From assembly GCF_001426225.1 (NCBI RefSeq), contig NZ_LMRT01000001.1, positions 400,648-464,647 of the forward strand: a stretch of 64,000 nt of DNA, in the 5' to 3' direction. Shown here in pieces: positions 52,939-60,633 of the stretch (its first letter is position 1; each line of letters opens with the position of its first letter). A program made the translations under genes and the position numbers. A model generated the notes under the pieces. It did not search any database. It saw only the letters and a program-made list of their open reading frames with translations, and was not told the DNA's origin. This DNA comes from Allobosea sp. Leaf344 (GTDB lineage: Bacteria; Pseudomonadota; Alphaproteobacteria; Rhizobiales; Beijerinckiaceae).

Positions 52939-55128
52939 ATGGCCGGTGAGGCAGAACAGCTTGTCGTAAGCCTTGAAGCGCGCATCCGCGAATTTGAACG
53001 CAATTTCCAGCGCGCGAACCGCACGGCGAACGACAACTTCCGCAGCATCGAGCGGCGTGCCCGCACGGCCGGGAAGAACCTCGAAAGCGCGATGGCGACC
53101 AGCAGCAACGCCATGACGCGCAGCTTGGACGGTTTCGGCAGGGCTGCCGCTGGCAAGGTCGGCGCGGCCTTTGCCGCGATCACGGCCGGCGCCGGCTTAA
53201 ACGAGCTCCGCAAAACGGCCGACGAATACACCAAGATCATGAACACGCTAAAGGTGGCCGGCGTGAAGGACGCCGATCTCGGCAGCACCTTCGATAAGCT
53301 CTTCGCCAGCGCCCAGCGCAACTATGCGCCGCTGGACGCGCTCGCGACCCTCTACGGCCGCGTCTCAGCTGCCCAGACCACGCTGAAGGCTTCCTCGCAG
53401 GAAGTCATGCAGATGACGGACATCGTCGCACAGTCGCTTCGCGTCGGCGGCACGTCGGCATCAGCGGCGTCTGGCGCCCTGCTTCAACTCGGCCAGGCAC
53501 TCGCGGGCGGCAAGGTGCAGGCAGAGGAATACAACAGCCTGCTCGACGGCATGCGCCCGCTCTTGGAAGCGGCAGCGGCCGGCATGGTGGAAGCCGGTGG
53601 CGACGTTGCCAAGCTAACCTCGCTTGTGAAGGATGGGCAGGTTTCGAGCGAAGCGTTCTTCCGCGCAATTCAGGCCGGCGCCGCGATCCTTGAAGAAAAG
53701 CTGGCCGGTGCCGCGATCACGACGGAACAGGCATGGCAGAGCTTGCAGAACGAGCTGGTCAAGGCCGTTGGCGAGTTCGACAAGGCGACCGGCGCCAGCG
53801 CTGCGCTCGCTGGCGCCATCGACGGTCTTGCGGGTAGCATCGGCGGGATTGGCCGTGCAGCAACCGGCGCCGTTGTCGGGGTGCAATCGCTCATCAAAGC
53901 AGTCGGTGATCTGGCACAGGCCCATGCCGGCGCGCAGCGCGCGCAGGCTCTCACCTATCAGAACGAGCGCGCTGATCGTGTCGCCGCAGCGCGCGAGATG
54001 GGGCTGGCGAACGCCGGTGGCCGGGACAAGCTCGCGCCGGAGCGCGCAGCCGCCGATAGCGCAGCGACGCAGCGCAGCCGTCAGGCCGTGTCTAGCTTCC
54101 GGGCATCTGAGATCGATTACGCCAATCGCCTTCGCGAAGCGCCGCTGCCGCCCGCGCGTCCTAAGGGGGCCGGAAGCGCGATCAAGCCCATCAGCCTCGC
54201 CGACTACGCCGTCCCCGATAACGAAGGTAAGGGCGGCGGTGGCGGTGGTGGTTCGGGCGCTGAGAAACAGGGCCGTTATGATCGCGACCTTGAGGCAATC
54301 CAGCGTCGCACCGAAGCCCTGCGCCTTGAAGCCGAGATGGTCGGCAAGAGCAAGCGGGAGGTTGAGCAGTCCAAGATCGCCCTTCAGCTGGAGCAGGCAG
54401 CGAAGCGCGACGGCATCACGATTACGGACCAGATGCGAACGGCGATCGACGCAGCCGCGCAGGGTTACGCCAACGCGAAGCTCAGGGTCGAAGACCTGAA
54501 GAACGCCATGGAAGGCACCCGGGACGCGGCGAAGTTCTTCGGCCAGGAGATCACCGACGGCCTTGTCGATATGGTGGTTGAGGGTAAATCCGCGACCGAG
54601 GTTATCCAGTCGCTCGGCAAGGCGATGCTGAAGGCCGCGCTTCAGGGTGCGCTTATGGGCTCCGGCCCGTTCGGCAAGCTCTTCGGCGGCGGCATCTTCG
54701 GCTCGCTCTTTGGCGGGCTCGGCTTCGCGGACGGTGGCTACACCGGGCACGGTGGCAAGTATGAGCCGGCCGGTATCGTCCATAGGGGCGAGTATGTGAT
54801 GTCCAAGGCCGCGACGAACCGGATCGGCGTCGGCAATCTCGAATCCCTGCACCGGGGCGCCCTGAAGGGCTTCGCTGCCGGAGGCTATGTCGGCGACGCG
54901 CCCGCAATCCGCAGGCCGGACGTTGCCAGCGCCAACGCCGCACCGATGCAGACCATCAGTATCAACGCACCCGTGACGGTGAACGCAAGCGGTGGGACGC
55001 CGGAAGACAATGCAGATTTGGCTGCCAAGATGGCTCGCGAAATGGAAATTTCGCTGCGGTCGGTGGTCGCGGACGAGGTTCGGCGCATGAGCAGGCCCGG
55101 CGCGTTTCTACAGACCCGTTCGCGATAG
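52939..55128 (+). CDS. Phage tail tape-measure protein
   Basis: The protein has 729 residues with a coiled-coil N-terminus (VVSLEARIREFERNFQRANRTANDNF). A conserved tape-measure domain is seen in LYGRVSAAQTTLKASSQEVMQMTDIVAQSLRVGGTSASAASGALLQLGQALAGGKVQAEEYNSLLDGMRPL. Then come a Gly-rich linker near 430, a second coiled coil, and a hydrophobic C-terminal part. Length of this protein sets tail length in siphoviruses. It is the last structural gene; no tail-tip genes follow. Confidence 0.9.
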   Translation: MAGEAEQLVVSLEARIREFERNFQRANRTANDNFRSIERRARTAGKNLESAMATSSNAMTRSLDGFGRAAAGKVGAAFAAITAGAGLNELRKTADEYTKIMNTLKVAGVKDADLGSTFDKLFASAQRNYAPLDALATLYGRVSAAQTTLKASSQEVMQMTDIVAQSLRVGGTSASAASGALLQLGQALAGGKVQAEEYNSLLDGMRPLLEAAAAGMVEAGGDVAKLTSLVKDGQVSSEAFFRAIQAGAAILEEKLAGAAITTEQAWQSLQNELVKAVGEFDKATGASAALAGAIDGLAGSIGGIGRAATGAVVGVQSLIKAVGDLAQAHAGAQRAQALTYQNERADRVAAAREMGLANAGGRDKLAPERAAADSAATQRSRQAVSSFRASEIDYANRLREAPLPPARPKGAGSAIKPISLADYAVPDNEGKGGGGGGGSGAEKQGRYDRDLEAIQRRTEALRLEAEMVGKSKREVEQSKIALQLEQAAKRDGITITDQMRTAIDAAAQGYANAKLRVEDLKNAMEGTRDAAKFFGQEITDGLVDMVVEGKSATEVIQSLGKAMLKAALQGALMGSGPFGKLFGGGIFGSLFGGLGFADGGYTGHGGKYEPAGIVHRGEYVMSKAATNRIGVGNLESLHRGALKGFAAGGYVGDAPAIRRPDVASANAAPMQTISINAPVTVNASGGTPEDNADLAAKMAREMEISLRSVVADEVRRMSRPGAFLQTRSR

Positions 55129-55130
55129 CC

Positions 55131-55160
55131 CCGCCCTGACTCTGGGAAGACCCAGGGCGG
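55131..55160 (+). terminator. Possible terminator after the tape-measure gene
   Basis: CCGCCCTG at 55131 pairs with CAGGGCGG ending at 55160. A competing inner stem, CTGGG/CCCAG, has loop AAGA. It starts 2 bp after the stop. No T-run follows, so it would be an incomplete intrinsic terminator. Confidence 0.35.
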
Positions 55161-55625
55161 CCATCGCCGGTGTGGCCGGCACTGTGACGCGGTCGAAATC
55201 TGCCGGCCGCTGGTGACTCTCCAAACCGTTCGGGCCGGAACGGTCCCCGCTCGCCTTGAGATCGGGCTTCCGGGGACAGGGAGCGAAGCGACCGTCCCCG
55301 GAGCCCTCTCTGTCCCGACATGGGATGCCCGACGCCTTCGGCTACCGGAGGAGCATTCCCTGAAACTCTCTCCGGGCGCGTGAGAAAACCGTCGCGGGAG
55401 CGTAGCGACCGCGCCGGGGAGCGCGAGGGGCGGAGCCCCTCGTAATGCTGCAAACACAGTCCGCTCTCTGCGAGGCCTTTTTCCGACGTTTATCTGTATT
55501 TGATTATGTGTATCTAGTTATTGATATACCTATATGGGAAATCGGCCTCGCAGAACGCAGAACACACAGCTTGCTTTCATCTAGTTAACATGTTATAAAC
55601 TTAACCAGTTGAAACAGGAGCCCAG
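55161..55625. other. Long non-coding stretch with repeats and hairpins
   Basis: About 460 bp without a credible gene. A near-identical 16 bp direct repeat (GGGAGCGAAGCGACCG and GGGAGCGTAGCGACCG) is at 55279 and 55396. Perfect inverted repeats are CCGGGGAC/GTCCCCGG (55270-55301) and CGAGGGGC/GCCCCTCG (55424-55442). An 11 bp inverted repeat flanks an AT-rich core at 55467-55554. The layout could be a packaging site, an origin or a control region. Confidence 0.6.
55467..55554. repeat. 11 bp inverted repeat around an AT-rich core
   Basis: TCTGCGAGGCC (55467-55477) and its exact inverse GGCCTCGCAGA (55544-55554) frame 66 bp that are strongly AT-rich for this genome. It lies 72 bp before the next gene start. 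It may be a promoter-operator region or an unwinding element. Confidence 0.6.
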
Positions 55626-56093
55626 ATGCCTAACCCGTTCTCGCCGTCCGCGAACGCCGTTCGCCTTGATCCTCGCCGGGTCGCCCAGTTGAAGGCCATC
55701 GCCGAGGCCGTTGGCACGACCTCGGCCGGCGTCATCGCGCAGTGGATTCGCTCTTGCACCGATCAGGGCATCATCGCCCCCGATATTCCCGGCATTGTCA
55801 TCGACAAGGTTCCGGCAGGCGTGACCATCGCCATCGACGGCGCGACCCCGGTGACGCTCGACCCGGATATGACCGGCAAGGTGGTCGGCGCCCTGCGCCG
55901 CGCTATCAAGACCGGCGCGGGCACGATCGAACCGTTTGAGGCTGTCCCCTATGGCGTCGTGAAGAAGGGGCCGGGTATTCGCCTCATGCTGCCCTTCCAT
56001 GGCACCGGCGCGCAGAAGTTCGACAACTCGCCTTCGTTCCCGGTGGATCTGGCCGAAGACCTGGCCGACTTGATCGAGAAAGCCGCAGCTTAA
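55626..56093 (+). CDS. Hypothetical protein with ribbon-helix-helix-like start
   Basis: The 155-residue protein is not recognised as a family. Residues 10-42 (NAVRLDPRRVAQLKAIAEAVGTTSAGVIAQWIR) have the strand-helix-helix pattern of ribbon-helix-helix DNA-binding proteins, so it may regulate the element. The rest is a mixed domain with GVTIAIDGATPVTLDPDM. An AACAGGAG ribosome site precedes the ATG. It follows the AT-rich control-like region. Confidence 0.65.
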   Translation: MPNPFSPSANAVRLDPRRVAQLKAIAEAVGTTSAGVIAQWIRSCTDQGIIAPDIPGIVIDKVPAGVTIAIDGATPVTLDPDMTGKVVGALRRAIKTGAGTIEPFEAVPYGVVKKGPGIRLMLPFHGTGAQKFDNSPSFPVDLAEDLADLIEKAAA

Positions 56094-56099
56094 GAGAAA

Positions 56100-56127
56100 A
56101 GGCTCGAACGCGGGAACGTTCGAGCCT
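56100..56127. terminator. Strong hairpin terminator
   Basis: AGGCTCGAACG pairs with CGTTCGAGCCT through 11 bp with a 6-base loop, 6 bp after the preceding stop. The A-run on its left (GAGAAAA) gives a T-run on the minus strand, so it would end leftward transcripts best and may act in both directions. Confidence 0.65.
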
Positions 56128-56177
56128 CATATTCTCTAGATCCAATCAACACGACCACCAAAGCGATATGTAATTGT

Positions 56178-56582
56178 ATGGCTGACAACAATAATATGCA
56201 ACCTCCCGGCTGCGCTAAACTTCCTTTCCGGGCCGCGATCGAAGCTTGGCAGAACAAATTTGCTGTTGAACGCAACGCGAGGTTTGAGCCGATGCGCGAG
56301 GAACAGCGGCTCGCTTATGTCGAATTGATCCGAACTACTGAAGGCCGTGACGTTCGCGGTTACGAGCGGAACATGACGCCTGCGCGCCGCAAGGAAAAGA
56401 AGGCGGCGAAGTCGAAAGACGAGCGCGCGCGTCGCACCCCTGAGAAGATCGAGGCCGACAAGATTGCCGCGCGGGAGCGCGCTGCCGCGAGCTACCAGCG
56501 GAAGAAGGATAGGGAGGCGCAGGCCGAGGCCAGCGCGCCGGCGCCGCGCATGCAGGATGATCCGAACTTCGGCAAGTTCTGA
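56178..56582 (+). CDS. Hypothetical phage-element protein, Lys/Arg/Glu-rich
   Basis: The protein has 134 residues, is strongly charged and is probably helical in its second half (RRKEKKAAKSKDERARRTPEKIEADKIAARERAAASYQRKKDREAQAEA). The first half has WQNKFAVERNARFEPMREEQRLAYVEL. No family is recognised. The hydrophilic, nucleic-acid-like composition suggests an early gene, but this is only a guess. Confidence 0.6.
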   Translation: MADNNNMQPPGCAKLPFRAAIEAWQNKFAVERNARFEPMREEQRLAYVELIRTTEGRDVRGYERNMTPARRKEKKAAKSKDERARRTPEKIEADKIAARERAAASYQRKKDREAQAEASAPAPRMQDDPNFGKF

Positions 56583-56881
56583 TCGCGCTCACGACGTTCT
56601 GCACCGTCTCCGGTGTCCCGCTATAACGAACATGCCAGCCCCAGTTAGAAGCGGCAGGCTGGCGCGGCGCCTCGCGGACCTTCAGAGTAAGCGCACCGCG
56701 AGGCGCCAAATAGAAGCCCCTCGCGGACTAGTCACCCGCGAGGGCTTTTGCTTCAGCGGGAAGTAAATAAGAGCTTACTTACTTTAAATTGTAGCGCTGC
56801 GCGTAAAACAACTCTTGCGCGATTTAGTTCCTGCGTGCGATTCTCTGCTTCGCCTCATCCCGACGCAGCAGAGAACCCACG
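56583..56881. other. Non-coding gap with terminator
   Basis: No convincing gene is seen in these 299 bp. The left part is GC-rich, a terminator-like hairpin is at 56718-56750, and the right part (about 56760-56820) is AT-rich and may hold the promoter of the next small genes. Confidence 0.5.
56718..56750 (+). terminator. Intrinsic terminator
   Basis: CCCTCGCGG and CCGCGAGGG form a 9 bp perfect stem with a 9-base loop, followed by CTTTTG. It should end the transcript of the charged protein gene upstream. Confidence 0.7.
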
Positions 56882-57103
56882 ATGTCCCCGATCAACATCC
56901 CCGCCTACATCCCCACTAACATTTACCGCGCGATGGTCGACCAGCTCATGGTCGCCCCTGCCGCACCCGGCCATGACCTCCGCACCCGCCTTGTCGAAAT
57001 ATTGGGCGCGGCCGGTGTCTGGCCGATCTCCTGCTTAGAGGATCGCCTGGACGAACGGCGTCGGCGCCTTGAGCGCGAGAAAAAGGACAACGGCGAAAAA
57101 TAG
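56882..57103 (+). CDS. Small hypothetical protein
   Basis: The 73-residue protein begins MSPINIPAYIPTNIYRAMVDQ and ends in a very basic/acidic helix (LEDRLDERRRRLEREKKDNGEK). No family is recognised. An upstream AT-rich stretch may carry its promoter. Coding is supported by GC-rich third positions and position in a row of small rightward genes. Confidence 0.55.
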   Translation: MSPINIPAYIPTNIYRAMVDQLMVAPAAPGHDLRTRLVEILGAAGVWPISCLEDRLDERRRRLEREKKDNGEK

Positions 57104-57131
57104 GGGTTGATTGTTAAGGTGCAGCGATTTA

Positions 57132-57151
57132 GGTAACGGCATCGCGTTACC
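57132..57151 (+). promoter_or_regulatory. Inverted repeat just upstream of the next gene
   Basis: GGTAACG-GCATCG-CGTTACC is a perfect 7 bp inverted repeat ending 13 bp before the ATG at 57165. It overlaps the expected ribosome-site region, so it could be an operator or a translational hairpin. Confidence 0.4.
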
Positions 57152-57164
57152 GAGATTCAGGCAG

Positions 57165-57665
57165 ATGGCACTTTCACCCGCAGAGAAACAGAAGCGCTAC
57201 CGCGACCGCAAGCGCGCCGCGACCAAAGGTCCTGGCGATGCCAGCGTGGCCGCGCAGGCCGTCCCGTTCTTCCAGTTCTATGTCGAGGACGGGAATACGG
57301 ATGGCGTGGTCATTCCGCTGCGGCTTGCCGGCATCAAGCCGCCCGAGTTTCTGAACGACCAGCCGGCGCAGTTTCCGCACGATCTCGCCGGCGTTGATCT
57401 ACCGGCGGCCTCGAATTCGATAGCTCGCGCGGAACTGACGATCGAGTGCCTGCTAGATGCCGCCGGCGCGCTGGCCGGCATCGTGCACCGATACAAGCAA
57501 TCCGAGATCAAAGCCCGGATCGCTGAAATCGAACAAGCCGACCTGTCGGACCCGATCGCCAAGAAGCAGGCGCTCGCAGACATCGTGCGGCTTCAGAAGA
57601 TGCTGGACCAGCTATCGAAGCAGGTTCGGTGGACCTTCCCGCAATGGAAGGTGGCGGGCGATTGA
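57165..57665 (+). CDS. Hypothetical phage protein
   Basis: The protein is 166 residues from the ATG at 57165. It opens MALSPAEKQKRYRDRKRAA, a basic start seen in many small phage and plasmid proteins that may bind nucleic acid. It ends in a helical stretch with KARIAEIEQADLSDPIAKKQALADIVRLQKMLDQL. Function is unknown. It is the longest of the small genes in the right arm. Confidence 0.7.
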   Translation: MALSPAEKQKRYRDRKRAATKGPGDASVAAQAVPFFQFYVEDGNTDGVVIPLRLAGIKPPEFLNDQPAQFPHDLAGVDLPAASNSIARAELTIECLLDAAGALAGIVHRYKQSEIKARIAEIEQADLSDPIAKKQALADIVRLQKMLDQLSKQVRWTFPQWKVAGD

Positions 57666-57748
57666 GCCCCAAGCAGCGACCGGCCCGACTCCGCTACCAC
57701 ACTTCGTCAGGCCGGCCATCCGTGACCATCGCAAGCAAAGGACAAGCG

Positions 57749-58081
57749 ATGACCAGCAACCTTACCACGCATACCAGCGAAGCGAAAACGGCTTCGCTGG
57801 ACAAGACCATCACGCGCATGGGACGGAAGGAGTTCAATTCCTTCCTCTATGACCTTTATGGGTGCTCTGGCCGGAACGATGTAACCGCCGACGCGTGCTA
57901 TACGTCGGAAGACTTTTACATCGAAGTGTTCAGCCACTCGCCGGCCGGATTGATAATCGCTGCGCATCACGGCTTCGTCGGAATTGACCATCAGCTTGTA
58001 GATCTGATGCGTCCGGATACCGACTCGCGTTCCGGCTCCCCCGGTGAGGTCGCAGTGACTTTCGAGAGTGAGGCCGCGTGA
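57749..58081 (+). CDS. Hypothetical protein
   Basis: The protein is 110 residues from the ATG at 57749, which follows an AAAGGA ribosome site. It contains TITRMGRKEFNSFLYDLYGCSGRNDV and CYTSEDFYIEVFSHSPAGLIIAAHHGF. No family is recognised. Its TGA overlaps the ATG of the next gene. Confidence 0.6.
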   Translation: MTSNLTTHTSEAKTASLDKTITRMGRKEFNSFLYDLYGCSGRNDVTADACYTSEDFYIEVFSHSPAGLIIAAHHGFVGIDHQLVDLMRPDTDSRSGSPGEVAVTFESEAA

Positions 58082-58293
58082 TGAGCATCGTAAAGGACTA
58101 TGGCCCGCTGATCGAGACGGGCGCTATCGAGGGCGGCGGCAACTACGAGGTTCGCGGCGACAGCCATCCGATGGTCTATGTCTATCTGAGGATCGGCAAG
58201 GGCTACGTCGAAAAGGCGACCCATCAGGGCGAATTGTCCGGCGCAGTGGTGGCGGCCATGCTTGCAAGCGAGATCAGGAGGGCAGCCAAGTGA
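58081..58293 (+). CDS. Small hypothetical protein
   Basis: The 70-residue protein is MSIVKDYGPLIETGAIEGGG followed by a beta-rich middle and a helix ending ASEIRRAAK. It overlaps the previous stop by its ATG and the next gene by its own stop (GTGA), so the three form a coupled run. Function is unknown. Confidence 0.55.
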   Translation: MSIVKDYGPLIETGAIEGGGNYEVRGDSHPMVYVYLRIGKGYVEKATHQGELSGAVVAAMLASEIRRAAK

Positions 58294-58499
58294 CGGCGCT
58301 CAATCCCGCCCTTCGCACCCTGATAGCAGCAGCGGCCGCAAGGTATCAGCCGCCCGACAACTACGTTGACGGCCCGAACCCCGTTGAGCTGCCGGCTTCG
58401 CTGCTTGCTTCAGAACTGATCGAGTTCGCCCTTGACCGGGCAACGAAGGCCGATCTGTTAGGCATCATCAGGACGACGCTCGCCCTCGAAGCGCAGTAG
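58290..58499 (+). CDS. Small hypothetical protein
   Basis: The protein is 69 residues from the GTG at 58290, which follows a strong AGGAGG ribosome site. It is mainly helical (LRTLIAAAAARYQPP and LLASELIEFALDRATKADLLGIIRTTLALEA). No family is recognised. It is the last rightward gene of the element. Confidence 0.55.
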   Translation: MTALNPALRTLIAAAAARYQPPDNYVDGPNPVELPASLLASELIEFALDRATKADLLGIIRTTLALEAQ

Positions 58500-58566
58500 C
58501 GCCGAAGCCCAGGACGATCAACGACATGAGGCCCGCCGGTGCAGATCTGCGGGCCTTCACAATGGA

Positions 58567-59247
58567 TCAGCCCGGATACTTGAATTCAGCGAAATAAATG
58601 AAAGCAAATCCCAATCCGGCGACCAATACAACGGTAACGTAGGCAGGCCACATTCGCTGCATGCCACTATACCTGGCTTGTCGATATGAGAAAAATGACA
58701 TTGCCGCCGTTATTAATAAAATAATACCACTAAATACTAGTGAAGCTGTATGATATCTTTCTGTTTTGTTTGTTAAAGAAATTTGCGGGCCGAAATTTCC
58801 CGAGACTACAAATTGCTTTGGTGAGCCAGTGTGAAGAACTGAGACCTTGAATCCCATCCCGGGGTCGAAAACTTTCCAATCGAAATATATATCTTTATCT
58901 ATGGATAGCTTGATATTGTTGTCAATCGGACGCGCCTGACTCGAAATTACCGTATGCAATACAGATATATTTTCACTAGGCGCTATTGTCAATTTTCTCC
59001 GCACATCTTCTAGTTTTAAAGATACATTTCCTGCATTCCAAAAACTGAAAACGGTTTCACTCACCTTATCCAAGATCATTTTCTTGTCAGTATCATTTAA
59101 CATGCTTACCGGCATGTCGCCGCGTTCAAATACAAGCCTCGTGCTTGAATCGTAGGCCAATACGCCAAACGGCTTCGTATCAATCCAAAAATATATGGAT
59201 AGGGCAATACTTACGGCCCAGCCCAGCCACTGCATCGCTTCTTTCAT
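58567..59247 (-). CDS. AT-rich cargo membrane protein
   Basis: The 226-residue protein has one N-terminal hydrophobic segment (LGWAVSIALSIYFWI), an extracytoplasmic-looking beta-rich domain of about 140 residues, and two C-terminal hydrophobic segments (ASLVFSGIILLITAAMSFF and VTVVLVAGLGFAFIYFA). No family is recognised. The base composition is far more AT-rich than its neighbours, so it was probably acquired recently. It is the third gene of the leftward run behind the SOS box and may be SOS-induced. Confidence 0.75.
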   Translation of the reverse strand: MKEAMQWLGWAVSIALSIYFWIDTKPFGVLAYDSSTRLVFERGDMPVSMLNDTDKKMILDKVSETVFSFWNAGNVSLKLEDVRRKLTIAPSENISVLHTVISSQARPIDNNIKLSIDKDIYFDWKVFDPGMGFKVSVLHTGSPKQFVVSGNFGPQISLTNKTERYHTASLVFSGIILLITAAMSFFSYRQARYSGMQRMWPAYVTVVLVAGLGFAFIYFAEFKYPG

Positions 59248-59291
59248 GCACAGTGCCTCTTACTCGACAGATTCGACCGGGCTGCGGGGGC

Positions 59292-59528
59292 TCATTCAAT
59301 CCCCCCCTCACCATAGCGGCGCTCAAAGTCTCCGCCATCCTTTTCCCTGTTCAAGATGCGCATCATCAACCCAAGCGAGTGGTTGAGCGGGTCCAGTCCA
59401 AGATAGACAGCGCTGCCGATCGGCACTTCGGCGGCCCAGCCGCGCACCTTCCATTCGAAGGCCCTTACCTCGCGCTGCATTTCGTCGACCTTGCCGAGTG
59501 ACAAAGAGCGCTTCGATCGCTGGACCAT
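59292..59528 (-). CDS. Small hypothetical protein of the leftward right-end operon
   Basis: The 78-residue protein begins MVQRSKRSLSLGKVDEMQREVRAFEWKVRG and is mostly helical and charged. The ATG at 59528 overlaps the stop of the upstream frameshifted gene as TGATG. It lies 44 bp before the membrane protein gene on the same strand. Function is unknown. Confidence 0.6.
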   Translation of the reverse strand: MVQRSKRSLSLGKVDEMQREVRAFEWKVRGWAAEVPIGSAVYLGLDPLNHSLGLMMRILNREKDGGDFERRYGEGGIE

Positions 59529-59751
59529 CACACATCCTCCCCGGCGTCACCTAGGCGCCGGGCGCCCTCGGAGAACACACCGCGCAGGAAGCCCCGCGAG
59601 ACGGCCTTGTCGGCGTCCGCCAACAGCACATGGAAGTCATGCAGGAGCGCCCGGAGCGCCTGTCGTTCGCTGCCGTGCTCTTCGACTAGCTCGATCAGCT
59701 CCCACTCGTCGAACCCTGATCGTTATCGATTTCGGCTGGCTTGGCTGACAT
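59528..59751 (-). pseudogene. Frameshifted small gene behind the SOS box
   Basis: The ATG at 59751 (MSAKPAEIDNDQG) runs into a stop after 18 codons. The -1/+1 alternative frame continues as FDEWELIELVEEHGSERQAL and so on to a TGA at 59530-59528 that overlaps the next ATG. Together they would give one natural protein of about 74 residues, but the span is 224 bp, not a multiple of three. The break is near the GGGTTC at about 59711-59716. It could be a mutation, a sequencing error or a programmed shift. Confidence 0.6.
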
Positions 59752-59771
59752 GACCTCTGTCCTCGTTATGA

Positions 59772-59786
59772 GAACGAAATAGGAAC
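59772..59786 (-). promoter_or_regulatory. SOS box (LexA site, alphaproteobacterial type)
   Basis: GAAC-GAAATAG-GAAC on the plus strand (GTTC-N7-GTTC on the minus strand) is a perfect match to the LexA operator established for Alphaproteobacteria. It lies 20 bp upstream of the leftward start at 59751, where a promoter would be. It should place the right-end operon under DNA-damage control. Confidence 0.75.
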
Positions 59787-59907
59787 ACAAACAGTGGGAG
59801 AGTCAAGGCGAACGCGCGCCCGCTCCCAGCGCATTTACCGCAAAAACTACCCATCACACTACCGCAATGTCTATTGTAAAATATTGATTTATAATAGCTA
59901 TTCTGAA

Positions 59908-59933
59908 TTCAATCCTCTCTCGCAGCACCAGCC
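59908..59933 (+). repeat. attR: right attachment core
   Basis: Exact 26 bp copy of 41212-41237, the tRNA-Thr 3' end including CCA and three more bases. No tRNA is formed here because the 5' half is missing. It marks the right end of the integrated element. Confidence 0.95.
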
Positions 59934-60053
59934 TCGCTCATCCTCCTCGATATCGCCGGATTTGCGCGCGTTCCTGCCTCTGGAGCCCGCGCCGGGGTGC
60001 CTGGTGCTGTCCCGGCTCGTCGTCTCGCCTGCCGGAGGAGTTGTCCCGTGCCG

Positions 60054-60473
60054 ATGCCGATGGAGTATCAACGCGCTTCCGAGGAGTTCGAGCGGTTTCT
60101 CGGCCTCGCGCGGGAGCGGGCCGGGCTGTCCACCCGCAACCAGACCTATACGATGGTGCAGGCGGTGCTGCAGGTCTTCCGGCGCCGGCTCGACATGCGC
60201 CAGGCCATCGCCTTCGCCGCCGTGCTGCCGCCCGTGCTGCGGGCGATCTTCGTCGCCGATTGGGATCTCGACGCGCCGGCGCTGCCCTTCGGCGCCCGCG
60301 CGGCGATGACGAGGGAGGTGCAGTCCTTAAGGCGCGACCATAATTTCGCGCCCGACACCGCCATCGCCGATGTCGCCTTCGCCCTGTGGCAGGTGGTCGA
60401 CCGGGCGGCGCTGCAGGCCTGCCTGTCGGCCCTGCCCGCCGAGGCGGCCTCGTTCTGGAATGAGGCGGGCTGA
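60054..60473 (+). CDS. DUF2267 family protein
   Basis: The 139-residue protein opens MPMEYQRASEEFERFLGLARERAGLSTRNQTYTMVQAVLQVFRRRL and has LPPVLRAIFVADWD, the DUF2267 pattern. The family is small, helical, cytoplasmic and of unknown function. Before integration this gene lay directly downstream of the tRNA-Thr. ATG codons at 60054 and 60060 are both possible. Confidence 0.88.
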   Translation: MPMEYQRASEEFERFLGLARERAGLSTRNQTYTMVQAVLQVFRRRLDMRQAIAFAAVLPPVLRAIFVADWDLDAPALPFGARAAMTREVQSLRRDHNFAPDTAIADVAFALWQVVDRAALQACLSALPAEAASFWNEAG

Positions 60474-60633
60474 CCGGCCGCGCGCCGGCGAGCCACCGCC
60501 GGGTGGCCGGCGACGCTGTGCCGCCGGGCCCAGAAACCTCCGCATCGTCGCGAAAAGGCGCGCGACTGTCGCGCGGTCGCGCGCGGCCCTATGATCGGCC
60601 GCGGCCCGACCGGGTCGAGGGGATCAAACCACC

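Larger units (their letters stand above)
41212..59933 (+). mobile_element. 18.7 kb integrated phage-like element in tRNA-Thr
   Basis: The element is bounded by the exact 26 bp repeats at 41212-41237 and 59908-59933, with a tyrosine integrase starting 53 bp inside the left end. It holds an HK97-type head and packaging module, one tape-measure gene and a run of small genes, plus three cargo blocks. No gene for tail tube, baseplate or tip, lysin, holin, replication protein or repressor was recognised. The likely readings are a capsid-encoding satellite that borrows tails from a helper, or a reduced prophage. Confidence 0.92.

Noticed and set aside
59908-59933. Second tRNA-Thr
   Set aside because: Only the 3' end of the tRNA is present; the upstream bases are AT-rich and cannot form the other arms.
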